Origin: Bacteroidetes bacterium ADurb.Bin037
Lineage (GTDB): Bacteria; Bacteroidota; Bacteroidia; Bacteroidales; UBA932
DNA length: 64,000 nt
Direction of reading: 5' to 3'
Assembly: GCA_002071175.1 (NCBI GenBank)
Contig: MWER01000004.1
Coordinates: 62,001-126,000, forward strand
The notes under the pieces were generated by a model, which did no database searches, had not been told where the DNA came from, and saw nothing but the letters and a program-made list of their open reading frames with translations. A program made the position numbers and the translations under genes. Positions 1 to 9,552 of the stretch are shown piece by piece; the first letter of the stretch is position 1; each line of letters starts with the position of its first letter.

Positions 1-1
1 G

Positions 2-577
2 CTTCATTATATAGACGGCCTGCCCTCCTCGCCTGTCACAGTGACTAATCTTTTTGCAGGAGGGGGAGTATATGATATGCTATCGACTTTTCAGGTTTTG
101 AAAGAACGGCGTTATGCAGAGTATCCGCTGACACCGTTGCTCATAAAATCACTGGACTACTGGCACGCTCTGGAACTGGATTATTCCAAAGTATTTACAG
201 GACCCTTGTTGGAAAACATGGACGATTGGCTGGATGGTACAAGGAATGCCCGGCAGATGAAGGAGCTCATAGATCCCCGCCTGGACACATACATGCACCC
301 CGATTTTTTCACCCCGGAGAAAAATCCCGAGATCCTGAAAATTGAGAACGCTTTGTCTTTACATACACTGCTCCGGAACTGGAAAACAAAAACCCGCATC
401 TTCCTTGGGCATGCTACAGATGATCTTTCCGTTCCCTTTTCAGAAACACAGGCTTTGTACCATATGCTTAAGTCCCGATCGAATGTATCGATGACCTCCG
501 GAACCGGCGGTCACTACGGCTATGGCATAAAATTTTTTATAAGTGCACACTTGTATTTAACGATTGATCAATTATGA
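2..577 (+). CDS. alpha/beta hydrolase, C-terminal part (cut by window edge)
   Basis: The frame is open from the first bases of the window, so the true start lies upstream. What remains is the C-terminal part of an alpha/beta-hydrolase closely related to the next gene. Shared landmarks are GGGVYD versus GGGLYD, LLENM..WLD, a YMHPDFFT stretch, an Asp-rich HATDDLSVP segment that would hold the catalytic Asp, and a late GGHYG that would hold the catalytic His. The nucleophile region is outside the window. The stop overlaps the next start (ATGA at 574-577), so the two are translationally coupled paralogues. The substrate is unknown. Confidence 0.75.
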   Translation, partial: LHYIDGLPSSPVTVTNLFAGGGVYDMLSTFQVLKERRYAEYPLTPLLIKSLDYWHALELDYSKVFTGPLLENMDDWLDGTRNARQMKELIDPRLDTYMHPDFFTPEKNPEILKIENALSLHTLLRNWKTKTRIFLGHATDDLSVPFSETQALYHMLKSRSNVSMTSGTGGHYGYGIKFFISAHLYLTIDQL

Positions 578-1713
578 ACCGTTATTTTATTGATATACTA
601 AAAGAAGGAGATTTTTCCATCAACGAGGTTTTTGTAGAAGTCAAAAAAGACTTTCCTGCGCTGAAACTTGCCTGGATAGAACCTCTTCTGAAAGCGCTGT
701 TCAAAATGAAGGTGCGCATAACCGCCATATCCTACAATACGGTTGACCCTAATGGATCCCCGGTTGTGTCTTCAGGGATCATAATCAGACCCATTAACAA
801 AAAGCCAAAGGGTGTGCTGCATTTTCTGCCATCTGCCAATATTGACAAATTCGGTTCGGGAAGCGATGTGCTGCTTATCTTTGAGGGGGTACTCGCCTTC
901 CTGGGATATATTGTGATCATACCCGACCTGCTGGGAAACGGCATAACAAAAGATACGGTGGAGTATCCTTTCCTGATCAACGGAAATACGGGACAGGTAG
1001 CATATGACATGCACAGGGCCGCCATGGAATATTTTCCGACAGTCCTGGGTAAGCCTTTGCAAAAGCATATTTCCATAGGCGGTTATTCGATGGGTGGAAC
1101 CGGGGCGCTGGCATTGATCCGGCACATTGAAAAGGAAAATCCTTCCGATATTATTATAGACAGAGCAATTATAGGAGGCGGTCTATACGATTTGAACGTT
1201 GCTTTTGAAGAATTTGAGAAGACGGGGATTTCTTTGTATCCAGCAGCTCCGGGGGCCTTCAAAGCATACGATATATGGTATAATTTGAACCTTGACTATA
1301 CAAAGTTATTCAGGGGTTCTTTGCTGGAAAACATGCATAGCTGGCTGGACAGGACTCATAACAGGAAGGAGCTTACAGAGTGGATGGGAAAAGACCTGCA
1401 CGCGTATATGCACCCTGATTTTTTCACTGCGGGAAAAAACATGGAAATCAATAAGCTTTGGGAAAAATTTAAGGAAAATTCGCTGGCGGACGGATGGTCT
1501 CCTAAGACTAAAATTGTATTTTCACACGCTTCCGATGATTTTACAGTCCCCACGCGTGTTGCAACATATACTTATGAACGCTTCCGGGAACAAGGAGCAC
1601 CTGTCCGCATTCGTTACGGTAAGGGAGGACATTACGAATTTGGAAAATGGTATTTCTTACGTATGGGAATTTACCTGATCCTGAAACGCATGGCCTTCTG
1701 GACCCGTTCCTGA
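574..1713 (+). CDS. alpha/beta hydrolase with GYSMGG nucleophile elbow
   Basis: A 379-residue protein with the serine-hydrolase elbow GYSMGG (Ser172), a SHASDDFTVP segment for the acid and GGHYEFG for the His. This fits a lipase/esterase or secreted-peptidase-like alpha/beta fold. No signal peptide is evident, so it is probably cytoplasmic. It overlaps the upstream paralogue by 4 bases, which indicates tandem duplication and co-translation. It ends 29 bases before the convergent response-regulator gene. Neither fold nor neighbours reveal the substrate. Confidence 0.8.
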   Translation: MNRYFIDILKEGDFSINEVFVEVKKDFPALKLAWIEPLLKALFKMKVRITAISYNTVDPNGSPVVSSGIIIRPINKKPKGVLHFLPSANIDKFGSGSDVLLIFEGVLAFLGYIVIIPDLLGNGITKDTVEYPFLINGNTGQVAYDMHRAAMEYFPTVLGKPLQKHISIGGYSMGGTGALALIRHIEKENPSDIIIDRAIIGGGLYDLNVAFEEFEKTGISLYPAAPGAFKAYDIWYNLNLDYTKLFRGSLLENMHSWLDRTHNRKELTEWMGKDLHAYMHPDFFTAGKNMEINKLWEKFKENSLADGWSPKTKIVFSHASDDFTVPTRVATYTYERFREQGAPVRIRYGKGGHYEFGKWYFLRMGIYLILKRMAFWTRS

Positions 1714-1742
1714 TCCCTATCTGTGTTCTGCCTGATAAAAAC

Positions 1743-2462
1743 TCAGGATCTTCTTCCCGCAACCTGACGTGTATATAAAGAATCCAGCCTATCCCGGTAA
1801 ACACGGCCGACAGGCAGGCTGATCTGCCCGGGATATTTTAAGACAACCCTGCTGCGGTCTGCACTTTGGATTTTATCCAGCGAAACAATGAAAGATTTAT
1901 GTATCCGTATGAAACGTTCGCTCGGAAGATCCTTTTCAAGGGCTTTGAGCGAACCGTATGCCGTAATCTTTTCATGTAACATGTGATAGGTTATGTATTC
2001 GTGCTGGGATTCCATATACACGAGATCATCCAGGTTAATCCTGTGCACCTTGTAATCTGCCTTAACCAGGATATGGTCGGGACCGGGCCGCTTTCTCCGA
2101 CATATCGTCACCGCTTTATCCATGGCTTTTCGAAACCTTTCCGGAGTAATGGGTTTAAGCAGGTAATCTACGGCATTAAGATCAAATCCTTCAACCGCGT
2201 AACGGGAATGTGCCGTGGTAAAGATCACGCAAACAGGGGTATGTAGTCCTCTGACCAAATCAAGACCGCTGATTCCCGGCATCTGGATATCACACAACAA
2301 TATGTCAACAGGTGTCTTATTCAGAAAATCAATAGCATGTGAAGCGTTGTTTAAACTCCCTGCAACGACCAGTTCCGGCATAAGGGATATATATTCCTCC
2401 AGGAGTCTTCTGGCAGGAGCTTCATCATCTAGGATCAATACTCGGTAACGGGTATCATTCAT
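1743..2462 (-). CDS. LytTR-family response regulator
   Basis: A 239-residue cytoplasmic regulator. The N-terminal receiver domain (about 5-120) has the acidic pair DDE at 12-14, phospho-acceptor Asp58 in LLCDIQMPG, and a conserved Lys in LLKP. The C-terminal part (about 133-232) is a LytTR DNA-binding domain with DLVYMES and RIHKSFIV motifs. It overlaps the 3' end of the sensor kinase gene by 4 bases, so the two form one operon. Family members bind direct repeats near target promoters. The divergent efflux operon is the obvious candidate target, but that is inference. Confidence 0.93.
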   Translation of the reverse strand: MNDTRYRVLILDDEAPARRLLEEYISLMPELVVAGSLNNASHAIDFLNKTPVDILLCDIQMPGISGLDLVRGLHTPVCVIFTTAHSRYAVEGFDLNAVDYLLKPITPERFRKAMDKAVTICRRKRPGPDHILVKADYKVHRINLDDLVYMESQHEYITYHMLHEKITAYGSLKALEKDLPSERFIRIHKSFIVSLDKIQSADRSRVVLKYPGQISLPVGRVYRDRLDSLYTRQVAGRRS

Positions 2463-3454
2463 AATATAATCTGCAGATTAACCATATACATCTTTCCTTC
2501 AGTCTTCGTCTCCAGGACGTGTTTTCCCGGATAATACAGAGTCAGCCTTTTTTCAACATTGGTAATCCCAACCCCACCCCTGTCTGAAGATTCCTGAATG
2601 GTGTTGTCGTGGCTGTTTCTCACGGTGAAAGACAGGTGCCTTTTTTCAAGTTTGAGATCTATTTCTATTATTCCCTCCGGATCATTGACGATATTCCCGT
2701 GCTTAAAACTGTTTTCCACAAAAGGCTGCAGGATCATCGGCGGAATCATCCATCCGGGATCATCCAAAGTATGTACGAATGATAGTTTTCTGGGCTCTCC
2801 AAAACGGATCCGTTGAAAATCCAGGTAATTCTCAATATATTTCAATTCTTCTCCAATGAGGACTTTGTCTGCCTGGCATTCGTCGGTAATATAACGCAAC
2901 ATTTCTGCCAGTTTCATGATCATTTCGGAAGTTTTTTCGTTATGTGTATAACTTAAGGAATACAGGACATTCAGGGCATTGAAGACAAAATGGGGATCCA
3001 TGCGGCTTTTGAGTAAAGCAAGTTCCATATCTTGTTTTTCCTGTATCAGTTTCTCTGTCTGTGTCCTGATTTTGCGGGACCGTATGCCCGTGGCTCCAAA
3101 AAACGCCCCTGTGGCCAACATGGTATTTCTGAACAAAGGATATATCAAAGGACGGTTGAAATCTTCTTCCAACATAATCCCAAGTATGAAATTTTCAGTC
3201 GCCATAAGAGTGATCACAAATACGACCATTATCAACAGCGTGGTCAACATGATCAGCAATCGGGGCATTCCTTTCTTGTTTACTATGTCCAGGTACTTAT
3301 CCAATCCGAACATCATCAGTATCATCCAGCAGGTGTCCAGGAATGCCATTACTAACGCTATCCAGGGATCTACACGTATCGCTCCAAGGAACAGGAGAAG
3401 AAAGACAACCAGAAAGATCAGTAAATACTGATAACGACGGGATTTTAAAGTCAT
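2459..3454 (-). CDS. LytS/YehU-type sensor histidine kinase
   Basis: A 331-residue membrane kinase. About four membrane segments lie in residues 9-122, then a short linker (about 125-150), then the His_kinase domain (PF06580 type) with phospho-acceptor His155 in RMDPHFVFNALN. The ATPase part has the N-box PFVENSFKHG and a G-box GGVGITNVEKRL. There is no large sensory domain, so the stimulus is probably sensed in or near the membrane. The gene is first in a two-gene operon with the LytTR regulator and divergent from the TolC gene. Confidence 0.93.
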   Translation of the reverse strand: MTLKSRRYQYLLIFLVVFLLLFLGAIRVDPWIALVMAFLDTCWMILMMFGLDKYLDIVNKKGMPRLLIMLTTLLIMVVFVITLMATENFILGIMLEEDFNRPLIYPLFRNTMLATGAFFGATGIRSRKIRTQTEKLIQEKQDMELALLKSRMDPHFVFNALNVLYSLSYTHNEKTSEMIMKLAEMLRYITDECQADKVLIGEELKYIENYLDFQRIRFGEPRKLSFVHTLDDPGWMIPPMILQPFVENSFKHGNIVNDPEGIIEIDLKLEKRHLSFTVRNSHDNTIQESSDRGGVGITNVEKRLTLYYPGKHVLETKTEGKMYMVNLQIIL

Positions 3455-3509
3455 GGCTAAAGTTAAATATATTCGTTGATTGAAAAAAACATGCCGTTGC
3501 GTGAAAAGT

Positions 3510-3541
3510 TTTGATGTTGGTCTGAAATCTGCTTTATTTTG
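3510..3541 (+). promoter_or_regulatory. candidate promoter of the efflux operon
   Basis: TTTG at 3510-3513 is followed after 20 bases by TTATTTTG at 3534-3541. This matches the Bacteroidota pattern TTTG-N19-21-TAnnTTTG with one mismatch. It would start transcription shortly before the ATG at 3569. The basis is motif matching only. Confidence 0.5.
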
Positions 3542-3568
3542 TCTGTTTTTTATTTTTATTTATGGAAT

Positions 3569-4906
3569 ATGAAGAAGTTCGTCCGTATAATAATCCCGTT
3601 GCTTTGCCTGATAGTAATACAACCGCTCCGCGCACAGGACACTTTGCGTGTGGATCTGGAAACAGCACTCGATATTGCACTTTCGGAAAGTCCTGTCATC
3701 AGGATTGCAGACCGTAACGTGGAACGTGCCATATATGCACTGAAAGAGACACGTTCGAGTTTGTTGCCTAAGATCTCTGCCAGCGGCATCTACAGCCGTA
3801 CCCTCAAAAAACAGGTCATGGTAATGAATTTCGGGGGAGAACCCCTGGAAATCTCAATAGGTACTGATAACAACTGGATGGGAGGTGTATCCCTGTCTCT
3901 TCCGCTTGTAGCCCCGGCATTATGGAAGACTGTTCAACTATCTGCCCTGGAAATAGATATGGCCGTTGAAAAGGCCCGTTCCAGCAAATTGGCCATGACG
4001 AGTGCGGTAAAACAGGCATTTTACTCTTATCTTCTGGCAAAAGATTCCTATGAAGTACTCAGGAAAAATTACGAGAATGTAGCGCTCAACACAAGGACCG
4101 TTACCGATAAATACGAACAGGGAATGGCCAGTGAATTTGACAAACTCAGGGCGGAAGTCGAACTAAAAAATCAACGTCCCAACCTGATAGCAGCCGAAAC
4201 TGCCGTGCAACTGGCTTCGATGCAGCTCAAGGCACTTATGGGACTGGACATTGAATATCCTGTGATATTTGAAGGTACCTTGACACAATTTGAAGAAGAC
4301 GTTACCCGTGAAGGATTGCTCCGGGCCGGAAACTTTTCATTGGAAAAAAATACAGATCTGATACAGTTGTCTATTCAGAAACAACAGATAGAAACAGCTC
4401 TTAAGATCACTAAAGCATCGTTCCTGCCCATGCTCAGCCTGAGCACCAATCTGCAGTACACCGCAATGAACAACGATTTTAGATTTTCCAATTATAACTT
4501 TTTCCCTTATTCCACAGCAGCCCTTTCCCTGAACATTCCCATTTTCAGCGGACTGAAAAGACAGCAACAGGTAAAGCAAAGCCGTCTGAGTCTGGAAAAC
4601 CTGGAAGACAGCCGGATTCATTCCGAAAGAACGCTTCGCCTGAGCGTGAACAATTGCCTCAACCAGATGAGCAATGCAGTGGAAGAGCTTGCATCCAACA
4701 AAGAAAACGTATCGATGGCTGAAAAGGCCTATTCAATAAGCAGGAAACAATTTGAAGTCGGGATAGGTACCTGGCTGGATCTGAGCGTTTCGGAACTTGC
4801 CCTGACCCATGCACGCCTGGCATACCACCAGTCCATATACAATTATCTTTTTAATATGACAGAACTGGAAAACATTATAGGAATAAACAACTATCAAAAT
4901 CAATAA
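3569..4906 (+). CDS. TolC-family outer membrane efflux protein
   Basis: A 445-residue protein starting at the ATG of MKKFVR. An in-frame TTG ten codons upstream lies in the promoter and has no signal-peptide shape. A typical signal peptide ends near LRAQ. The rest is long, helical and internally duplicated, with Leu/Ala/Glu-rich heptads, LMGLD and the late GTWLDLSVSELAL segment seen in TolC/OprM proteins. It forms the outer-membrane exit duct. It is 2 bases from the adaptor gene and first of the efflux operon. Confidence 0.93.
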   Translation: MKKFVRIIIPLLCLIVIQPLRAQDTLRVDLETALDIALSESPVIRIADRNVERAIYALKETRSSLLPKISASGIYSRTLKKQVMVMNFGGEPLEISIGTDNNWMGGVSLSLPLVAPALWKTVQLSALEIDMAVEKARSSKLAMTSAVKQAFYSYLLAKDSYEVLRKNYENVALNTRTVTDKYEQGMASEFDKLRAEVELKNQRPNLIAAETAVQLASMQLKALMGLDIEYPVIFEGTLTQFEEDVTREGLLRAGNFSLEKNTDLIQLSIQKQQIETALKITKASFLPMLSLSTNLQYTAMNNDFRFSNYNFFPYSTAALSLNIPIFSGLKRQQQVKQSRLSLENLEDSRIHSERTLRLSVNNCLNQMSNAVEELASNKENVSMAEKAYSISRKQFEVGIGTWLDLSVSELALTHARLAYHQSIYNYLFNMTELENIIGINNYQNQ

Positions 4907-4908
4907 AT

Positions 4909-5925
4909 ATGAATAAGTGTAGGTTGATCTCCCTGATTGCCGTCGCCTTCTTATTGGCAGGATGCGGTTTTGCAGGTCAAAAACAACAGGAAGTCCTTCA
5001 GGAAAAGATAGCTGTCAGGACTGCCGCCGTCATCATAGAGAACGTCCCCCGGACAAATGAATTTACTGCTACGGTACAGGCCAAAGTGATAAACAGGATC
5101 GCACCCCAGATGTCTGCGCGGATCAAGAAGATCTATGTAGAAGTAGGCGATTTTGTTACAAAAGGTCAAAAACTGGTACAGATGGACGACAACAATCTGG
5201 AACAAATCCGTACACAATTTGAAAACTTGGAAGTTTCTTTCCGGCGCATAGATGAATTATACAAAGTGGGCGGTGTTTCACAAGCCGAATGGGATGCCCA
5301 GAAAACAAGACTGGAAGTGATGCGGACCCAATATAACAATATGGTGGAAAACACTCAACTGGTCAGTCCGGTAGACGGGGTGATCACAGCACGCAATTAT
5401 GAAAGCGGAGACTTGTTTGGCATGAGCCTGCCTTTGCTGGTAGTCGAACAAATCACTCCGGTTAAACTCATAGTCCATGTTTCCGAATCCTTCTTTACAA
5501 AAGTCCGCAAAGGAATGGAAGTAGACATACGTCTGGATGTATATCCCGACGAAGTGTTCAAGGGCATGGTTTCATTGGTTTATCCGACCATTACTGCAAC
5601 TACAAGAACCTTTCCGGTAGTGATAATCGTTCCTAATGCCAACAGGAAAATCAGACCCGGTATGTTTGCTCGCGTCACAATTGACCTTGGTGCAGAACCT
5701 TGTCTGCTGGTCCCTGATCGGAGTATTATCAAACAACATGGATCGGGAGAACGGTACGTATATGTATATAAAGACGGGAAGGCTCAGTACAGGCTTGTGG
5801 AACTGGGCAGAAGGCTGGACACCTTTTATGAATGTCTTTCCGGCCTGGAAGAAGGAGAATCTGTTATTACGACCGGTTTAAACAGGTTGACGAACGGGGC
5901 TGTGGTTGAACTTGCAAATGAATAA
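4909..5925 (+). CDS. RND efflux periplasmic adaptor lipoprotein
   Basis: A 338-residue membrane-fusion protein with a lipoprotein signal (LAGC, Cys19). A biotinyl-lipoyl half-motif (RIAPQMSARIKKIYVEVGDFV) is followed by a short coiled-coil hairpin and the returning half LVSPVDGVITARN. Beta-barrel and membrane-proximal domains follow (GMVSLVYPTITATTRT and RPGMFARVTI). It links the inner-membrane pump with the TolC duct. It lies 2 bases after tolC and 6 bases before the pump gene. Confidence 0.93.
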   Translation: MNKCRLISLIAVAFLLAGCGFAGQKQQEVLQEKIAVRTAAVIIENVPRTNEFTATVQAKVINRIAPQMSARIKKIYVEVGDFVTKGQKLVQMDDNNLEQIRTQFENLEVSFRRIDELYKVGGVSQAEWDAQKTRLEVMRTQYNNMVENTQLVSPVDGVITARNYESGDLFGMSLPLLVVEQITPVKLIVHVSESFFTKVRKGMEVDIRLDVYPDEVFKGMVSLVYPTITATTRTFPVVIIVPNANRKIRPGMFARVTIDLGAEPCLLVPDRSIIKQHGSGERYVYVYKDGKAQYRLVELGRRLDTFYECLSGLEEGESVITTGLNRLTNGAVVELANE

Positions 5926-5931
5926 AGAATT

Positions 5932-8900
5932 ATGAGTATTTACCAATCGGCCGTAAGAAAACCGGTCACTACAGCGCTTATTTATGTGGCCCTTGCCGTG
6001 ATCGGGATCTTTTCCCTATCACGGCTTTCCATCGACTTCCTGCCCAGTATGAGTGACAATACAATACTGGTCATGACTACTTATTCCGGGGCCAGTGCTG
6101 CAGATATAGAGAACAACGTGACCAAGCCCCTCGAAAGTGCATTAAGCAGTGTAAGCGACTTGAAGCATATAACATCCAGCACCAAGGAAAATTCTTCGCT
6201 TGTGATGTTGGAGTTTGAATATGGGATAGATATTGCTGAAGCAACAAACGATGTAAGGGACAAATTGAACCTGATTGCAGACTACCTGCCGAAAGATGCC
6301 AATATTCCGGTACTTTTCAAATTCGGGACGGATGATATTCCCGTCCTGATCCTGTCGGTCCAGGCTCAGGAAAGTATGAACGGCCTCTATAAAATCCTGG
6401 ATGATCGGATAGCCTCTCCCCTGAGCAGGATTAAAGGAGTAGGTACTGTTTCAATTGCCGGTGCTCCGGTCAGGGAAATCCAGATCTACTGTGATCCCTA
6501 CAAACTGGAAGCCTATAACCTTACCGTGGAAGGGATCGCCTCGATTATCGCCTATGAGAACAGGAACACTCCCGGAGGAAATCTTGACATCGGTTCCGAA
6601 ACCCTGACAATCCGCATGGAAGGAGAATTTGACGATCCCCGCCAGATGAAGAACATTATAGTAGGTCATTTTCAGGGTAGAAATATCTTTTTAAGTGATG
6701 TTGCCCGGGTGGAAGACACCATCCGTGAAAGGGCTCAGGAAACCTTCATTGACGGTATTCAGGGCGGTAGCATAATCGTACAAAAACAAGCAGGGGCCAA
6801 CACCGTACAGATCTGTAAAAAGATAAGGCAACGACTTCCCGAACTGCAGGAAAACCTTCCGTCGGACATTACTATTGGTGTGGTAATGGATTCCTCCGAC
6901 AACATCAACCGGGTGATCAACAGCCTGACAGAAACCATCATGATAACATTTATCCTTGTTGTGTTTATTGTGCTGTTGTTTTTAGGACGTTGGCGCGCCA
7001 CCCTTATCGTGGCCATCGTTATCCCGGTATCCCTGGTGGCTTCGTTCATATACCTGCTTATTTCGGGCAATACCCTAAATATTATATCGCTGTCATCTTT
7101 GAGCATCGCTATCGGGATGGTGGTTGACGATGCTATCGTCGCCCTGGAGAACATCACCACCCATATTGAAAAAGGGACAAAACCCAAATCGGCAGCCGTT
7201 TATGCTACAAATGAAGTATCGATCTCGATTGTCGCTTCAACATTGACATTGCTTGCCGTGTTCATCCCCCTGACAATGGTCGGCGGTATGTCCGGTGAGA
7301 TCTTCCGCCAATTGGGGTGGATCGTTGCTATCGTAAGTTCTGTTTCCACCATTGCAGCCCTTACACTGACACCTATGATGTCGTCACAGCTTTTAAAGCT
7401 TAACCATCATAAATCAAAAGGTTTTCAAAAGGTTTACCAGTATGTGGAAAAAGGTCTGGATACACTTGATCTGGTATATGCAAAAGCTCTTGGCTGGACT
7501 GTCCGCCACCGGATTACCGTGATTCTGGCTTCAACAACACTTTTTATCTCTTCCCTGTTCCTTTTTATAATCGTACCCACAGATTTCTTCCCTCAACAGG
7601 ACAACGCCAGATTGCAGATGGTAGTGAAACTGCCCATCAATACACGTGCTGAAATTACCAAAGAATTATCCTTCCGTATCTACGAGCAATTCCGGAGGGA
7701 TTATCCCGAGATCAGGGCCATGACCTTTTCAGTGGGACAAGCCGGTGAGGATAACATATTTGGTCAACTTGGGGAAAACGGGCCCCATGTGATGACTGCA
7801 AACATCAGGTTTTCCCTGAAAACAAAACGTGAACGTTCCATCCAGGAATTATCGGATGCCATGCGAGCCGATCTGAGACGATATTACCCCGAGATCCGCA
7901 CCTTTAACATAGGTACAGGAATGGGAGGTCATACAGGAGGTCAGACTACTGTGGACCTGGAGATCTATGGGAACGACTTTTCAACTACCGATGCCATTGC
8001 TGCACAATTGGCCGATCTGATGGAAGCGGTTCCGGGTACTTCTCAAGTCACCATTTCAAGAGATGAGTACTCTCCCGAATACCTGATTGAATTCGACCGC
8101 GAAAAGCTGGCCGAACATGGGCTGAATCTGTCAACTGCATCGCAATTCGTGCGCAACAGGATAAACGGAATCACCGCCTCTTATTTCCGGGAAGAAGGTG
8201 TTGAATATTACATTAAGGTACGGTATGCACCCGAACACCGCCAAACCCTGGAAGATGTCAGGAACATCCTGATATATAACAATCTGGGACAGGCAGTTAG
8301 GGTAAGGGATATTGCCACCATTGAAGAGACCATGCAACCGCCTACCATTGAGCGGAAAGACAGGGAGCGGATCGTAACGGTAACTTGCGTTGCCGCAAAA
8401 GGAGCAGTTCTCAGCGATCTGGTTACGGCTGCACGGGAGCAGATAGATAAAGTGGACATACCTCCCGAAGTCATGATCAATATAGCCGGAAGTTATGAGA
8501 GACAGCAGGAATCTTTCAGAGATCTTTCCACATTGATGGTCCTGATCCTTATCCTGGTCTATATAGTGATGGCCGCACAGTTTGAATCATTCAGCAGTCC
8601 TTTCATCATTATGTTCTCCATTCCTTTTGCCCTGACGGGTGTTCTGGCCGGACTGGCCGTTTCGGGAATGGCTTTGGGTATTATGAGTATGGTCGGACTT
8701 CTGATGTTGTCCGGGATCGTTGTTAAAAACGGGATCGTACTCATAGATTACATAGTTCTGTGCCGCGAACGTGGAATGTCTGTAATGGAAGCCGTAGTAA
8801 CATCGGGCCGTTCCCGTTTGCGCCCCATCCTGATGACCGCTTTAACTACCATTTTTGGTATGGTCCCTCTGGCTGTGGGAAAAGGCGTGGGTGCAGAAAT

Positions 8901-9066
8901 GTGGAACAGTCTGGGTGTGACCGTGGCCAGCGGGCTTACCGTTTCGACCCTGGTAACACTCTTTTTAATACCGGCCATATACAGTCTTATGGCTGAAAGA
9001 GCTGAAAAGCGTAAGAGACAAAGGGCAGAACGCCTCCAAAGACGTGCATTGAAAGCAGCCAACTAA
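5932..9066 (+). CDS. RND-family multidrug efflux permease (AcrB-like)
   Basis: A 1044-residue inner-membrane proton-driven pump, normal length for the HAE1/AcrB family. Twelve membrane segments are interrupted by two large periplasmic loops. The proton-relay residues are present: the Asp pair D399-D400 in GMVVDDAIVALENI and K932 in SGIVVKNGIVLIDY. The N-terminus (PVTTALIYVALAVIG) is the standard TM1. Together with the TolC and adaptor genes it forms a complete tripartite efflux system. The substrate cannot be read from sequence. Confidence 0.95.
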   Translation: MSIYQSAVRKPVTTALIYVALAVIGIFSLSRLSIDFLPSMSDNTILVMTTYSGASAADIENNVTKPLESALSSVSDLKHITSSTKENSSLVMLEFEYGIDIAEATNDVRDKLNLIADYLPKDANIPVLFKFGTDDIPVLILSVQAQESMNGLYKILDDRIASPLSRIKGVGTVSIAGAPVREIQIYCDPYKLEAYNLTVEGIASIIAYENRNTPGGNLDIGSETLTIRMEGEFDDPRQMKNIIVGHFQGRNIFLSDVARVEDTIRERAQETFIDGIQGGSIIVQKQAGANTVQICKKIRQRLPELQENLPSDITIGVVMDSSDNINRVINSLTETIMITFILVVFIVLLFLGRWRATLIVAIVIPVSLVASFIYLLISGNTLNIISLSSLSIAIGMVVDDAIVALENITTHIEKGTKPKSAAVYATNEVSISIVASTLTLLAVFIPLTMVGGMSGEIFRQLGWIVAIVSSVSTIAALTLTPMMSSQLLKLNHHKSKGFQKVYQYVEKGLDTLDLVYAKALGWTVRHRITVILASTTLFISSLFLFIIVPTDFFPQQDNARLQMVVKLPINTRAEITKELSFRIYEQFRRDYPEIRAMTFSVGQAGEDNIFGQLGENGPHVMTANIRFSLKTKRERSIQELSDAMRADLRRYYPEIRTFNIGTGMGGHTGGQTTVDLEIYGNDFSTTDAIAAQLADLMEAVPGTSQVTISRDEYSPEYLIEFDREKLAEHGLNLSTASQFVRNRINGITASYFREEGVEYYIKVRYAPEHRQTLEDVRNILIYNNLGQAVRVRDIATIEETMQPPTIERKDRERIVTVTCVAAKGAVLSDLVTAAREQIDKVDIPPEVMINIAGSYERQQESFRDLSTLMVLILILVYIVMAAQFESFSSPFIIMFSIPFALTGVLAGLAVSGMALGIMSMVGLLMLSGIVVKNGIVLIDYIVLCRERGMSVMEAVVTSGRSRLRPILMTALTTIFGMVPLAVGKGVGAEMWNSLGVTVASGLTVSTLVTLFLIPAIYSLMAERAEKRKRQRAERLQRRALKAAN

Positions 9067-9076
9067 AAAAACATTT

Positions 9077-9373
9077 ATGAAAGCTTTATTCATATCATTT
9101 TACCAGGCCTTTTATGATGAGGTGCTGGAAGTTCTGGAAAAGAACGGCATTACCGGCTTTACTTTTTGGGAAGAAGTTCGCGGAAGGGGATCCCGGGGAG
9201 GCGAACCACACCTGGGAAGCCATGCATGGCCTACCCTTAATTCGGCGCTGATCACCTTTGTGCCGGATCGGATCGTAGACAAATTGCTGCAGGATTTGAA
9301 AAAAGTAGACGAATCTGCCCCCAAACAAGGGCTGCGTGCCTTTGTGCTGGAAGCGGAAGAAAGGACGGTCTGA
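9077..9373 (+). CDS. small PG0541-like transporter-associated protein
   Basis: A 98-residue soluble protein directly after the RND pump, 10 bases apart and so in the same operon. It begins MKALFISFYQAFYDEV and has a WEEVRGRGSRGGEP loop and HAWPTLNSALI segment. This resembles the small PII-like proteins (PG0541 family) found after RND operons in Bacteroidota. The PII-like ferredoxin fold would suggest ligand sensing or regulation of the pump. Assignment is by recollection of the family and by synteny. Confidence 0.7.
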   Translation: MKALFISFYQAFYDEVLEVLEKNGITGFTFWEEVRGRGSRGGEPHLGSHAWPTLNSALITFVPDRIVDKLLQDLKKVDESAPKQGLRAFVLEAEERTV

Positions 9374-9427
9374 TCCCATCCGGGAACCGTATCTTTCAGG
9401 ACAAGGTGCTAATATTTTAAAATTTCA

Positions 9428-9456
9428 TTGTTTTGTTCAAATAATTCCTACCTTTA
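9428..9456 (+). promoter_or_regulatory. candidate promoter of the tyrosine leader/lyase unit
   Basis: TTG at 9428-9430 is followed after 18 bases by TACCTTTA at 9449-9456, one mismatch from TAnnTTTG. Transcription would begin near 9462-9464, about a dozen bases before the leader ATG at 9475. That is the layout expected for a leader-peptide attenuator. No RNA data support it. Confidence 0.45.
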
Positions 9457-9474
9457 ACCGCAAATCTGAAAAAA

Positions 9475-9552
9475 ATGCATAGCCGTCTTTCATACATACT
9501 CGAATATCTGGGCTATGCTACCTGTTATTATTATTCGTATTACCGCTCCTGA
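9475..9552 (+). CDS. tyrosine-rich leader peptide (25 residues)
   Basis: A short ORF that starts with ATG after an A-rich run and ends at TGA 9550-9552. Eight of 25 residues are Tyr (positions 7, 11, 14, 18, 19, 20, 22, 23), with five of six in the cluster YYYSYY at 9526-9543. It precedes a gene for a tyrosine phenol-lyase-like enzyme and overlaps the 5' arm of an RNA hairpin. This is the layout of attenuation leaders such as TnaC or the amino-acid operon leaders. The peptide itself probably has no function once released. Confidence 0.75.
   Translation: MHSRLSYILEYLGYATCYYYSYYRS

Noticed and set aside
3539..3568. TTG start for the TolC protein
   Set aside because: It lies at the end of the -7 box, and only the ATG at 3569 begins a proper signal peptide.
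9526..9543. The Tyr codon run as a simple TTA/TAT microsatellite
   Set aside because: The ATTATTATT tract is short, Tyr codons also occur before and after it using both TAT and TAC, and the ORF is coupled to hairpins and a terminator before a tyrosine enzyme.
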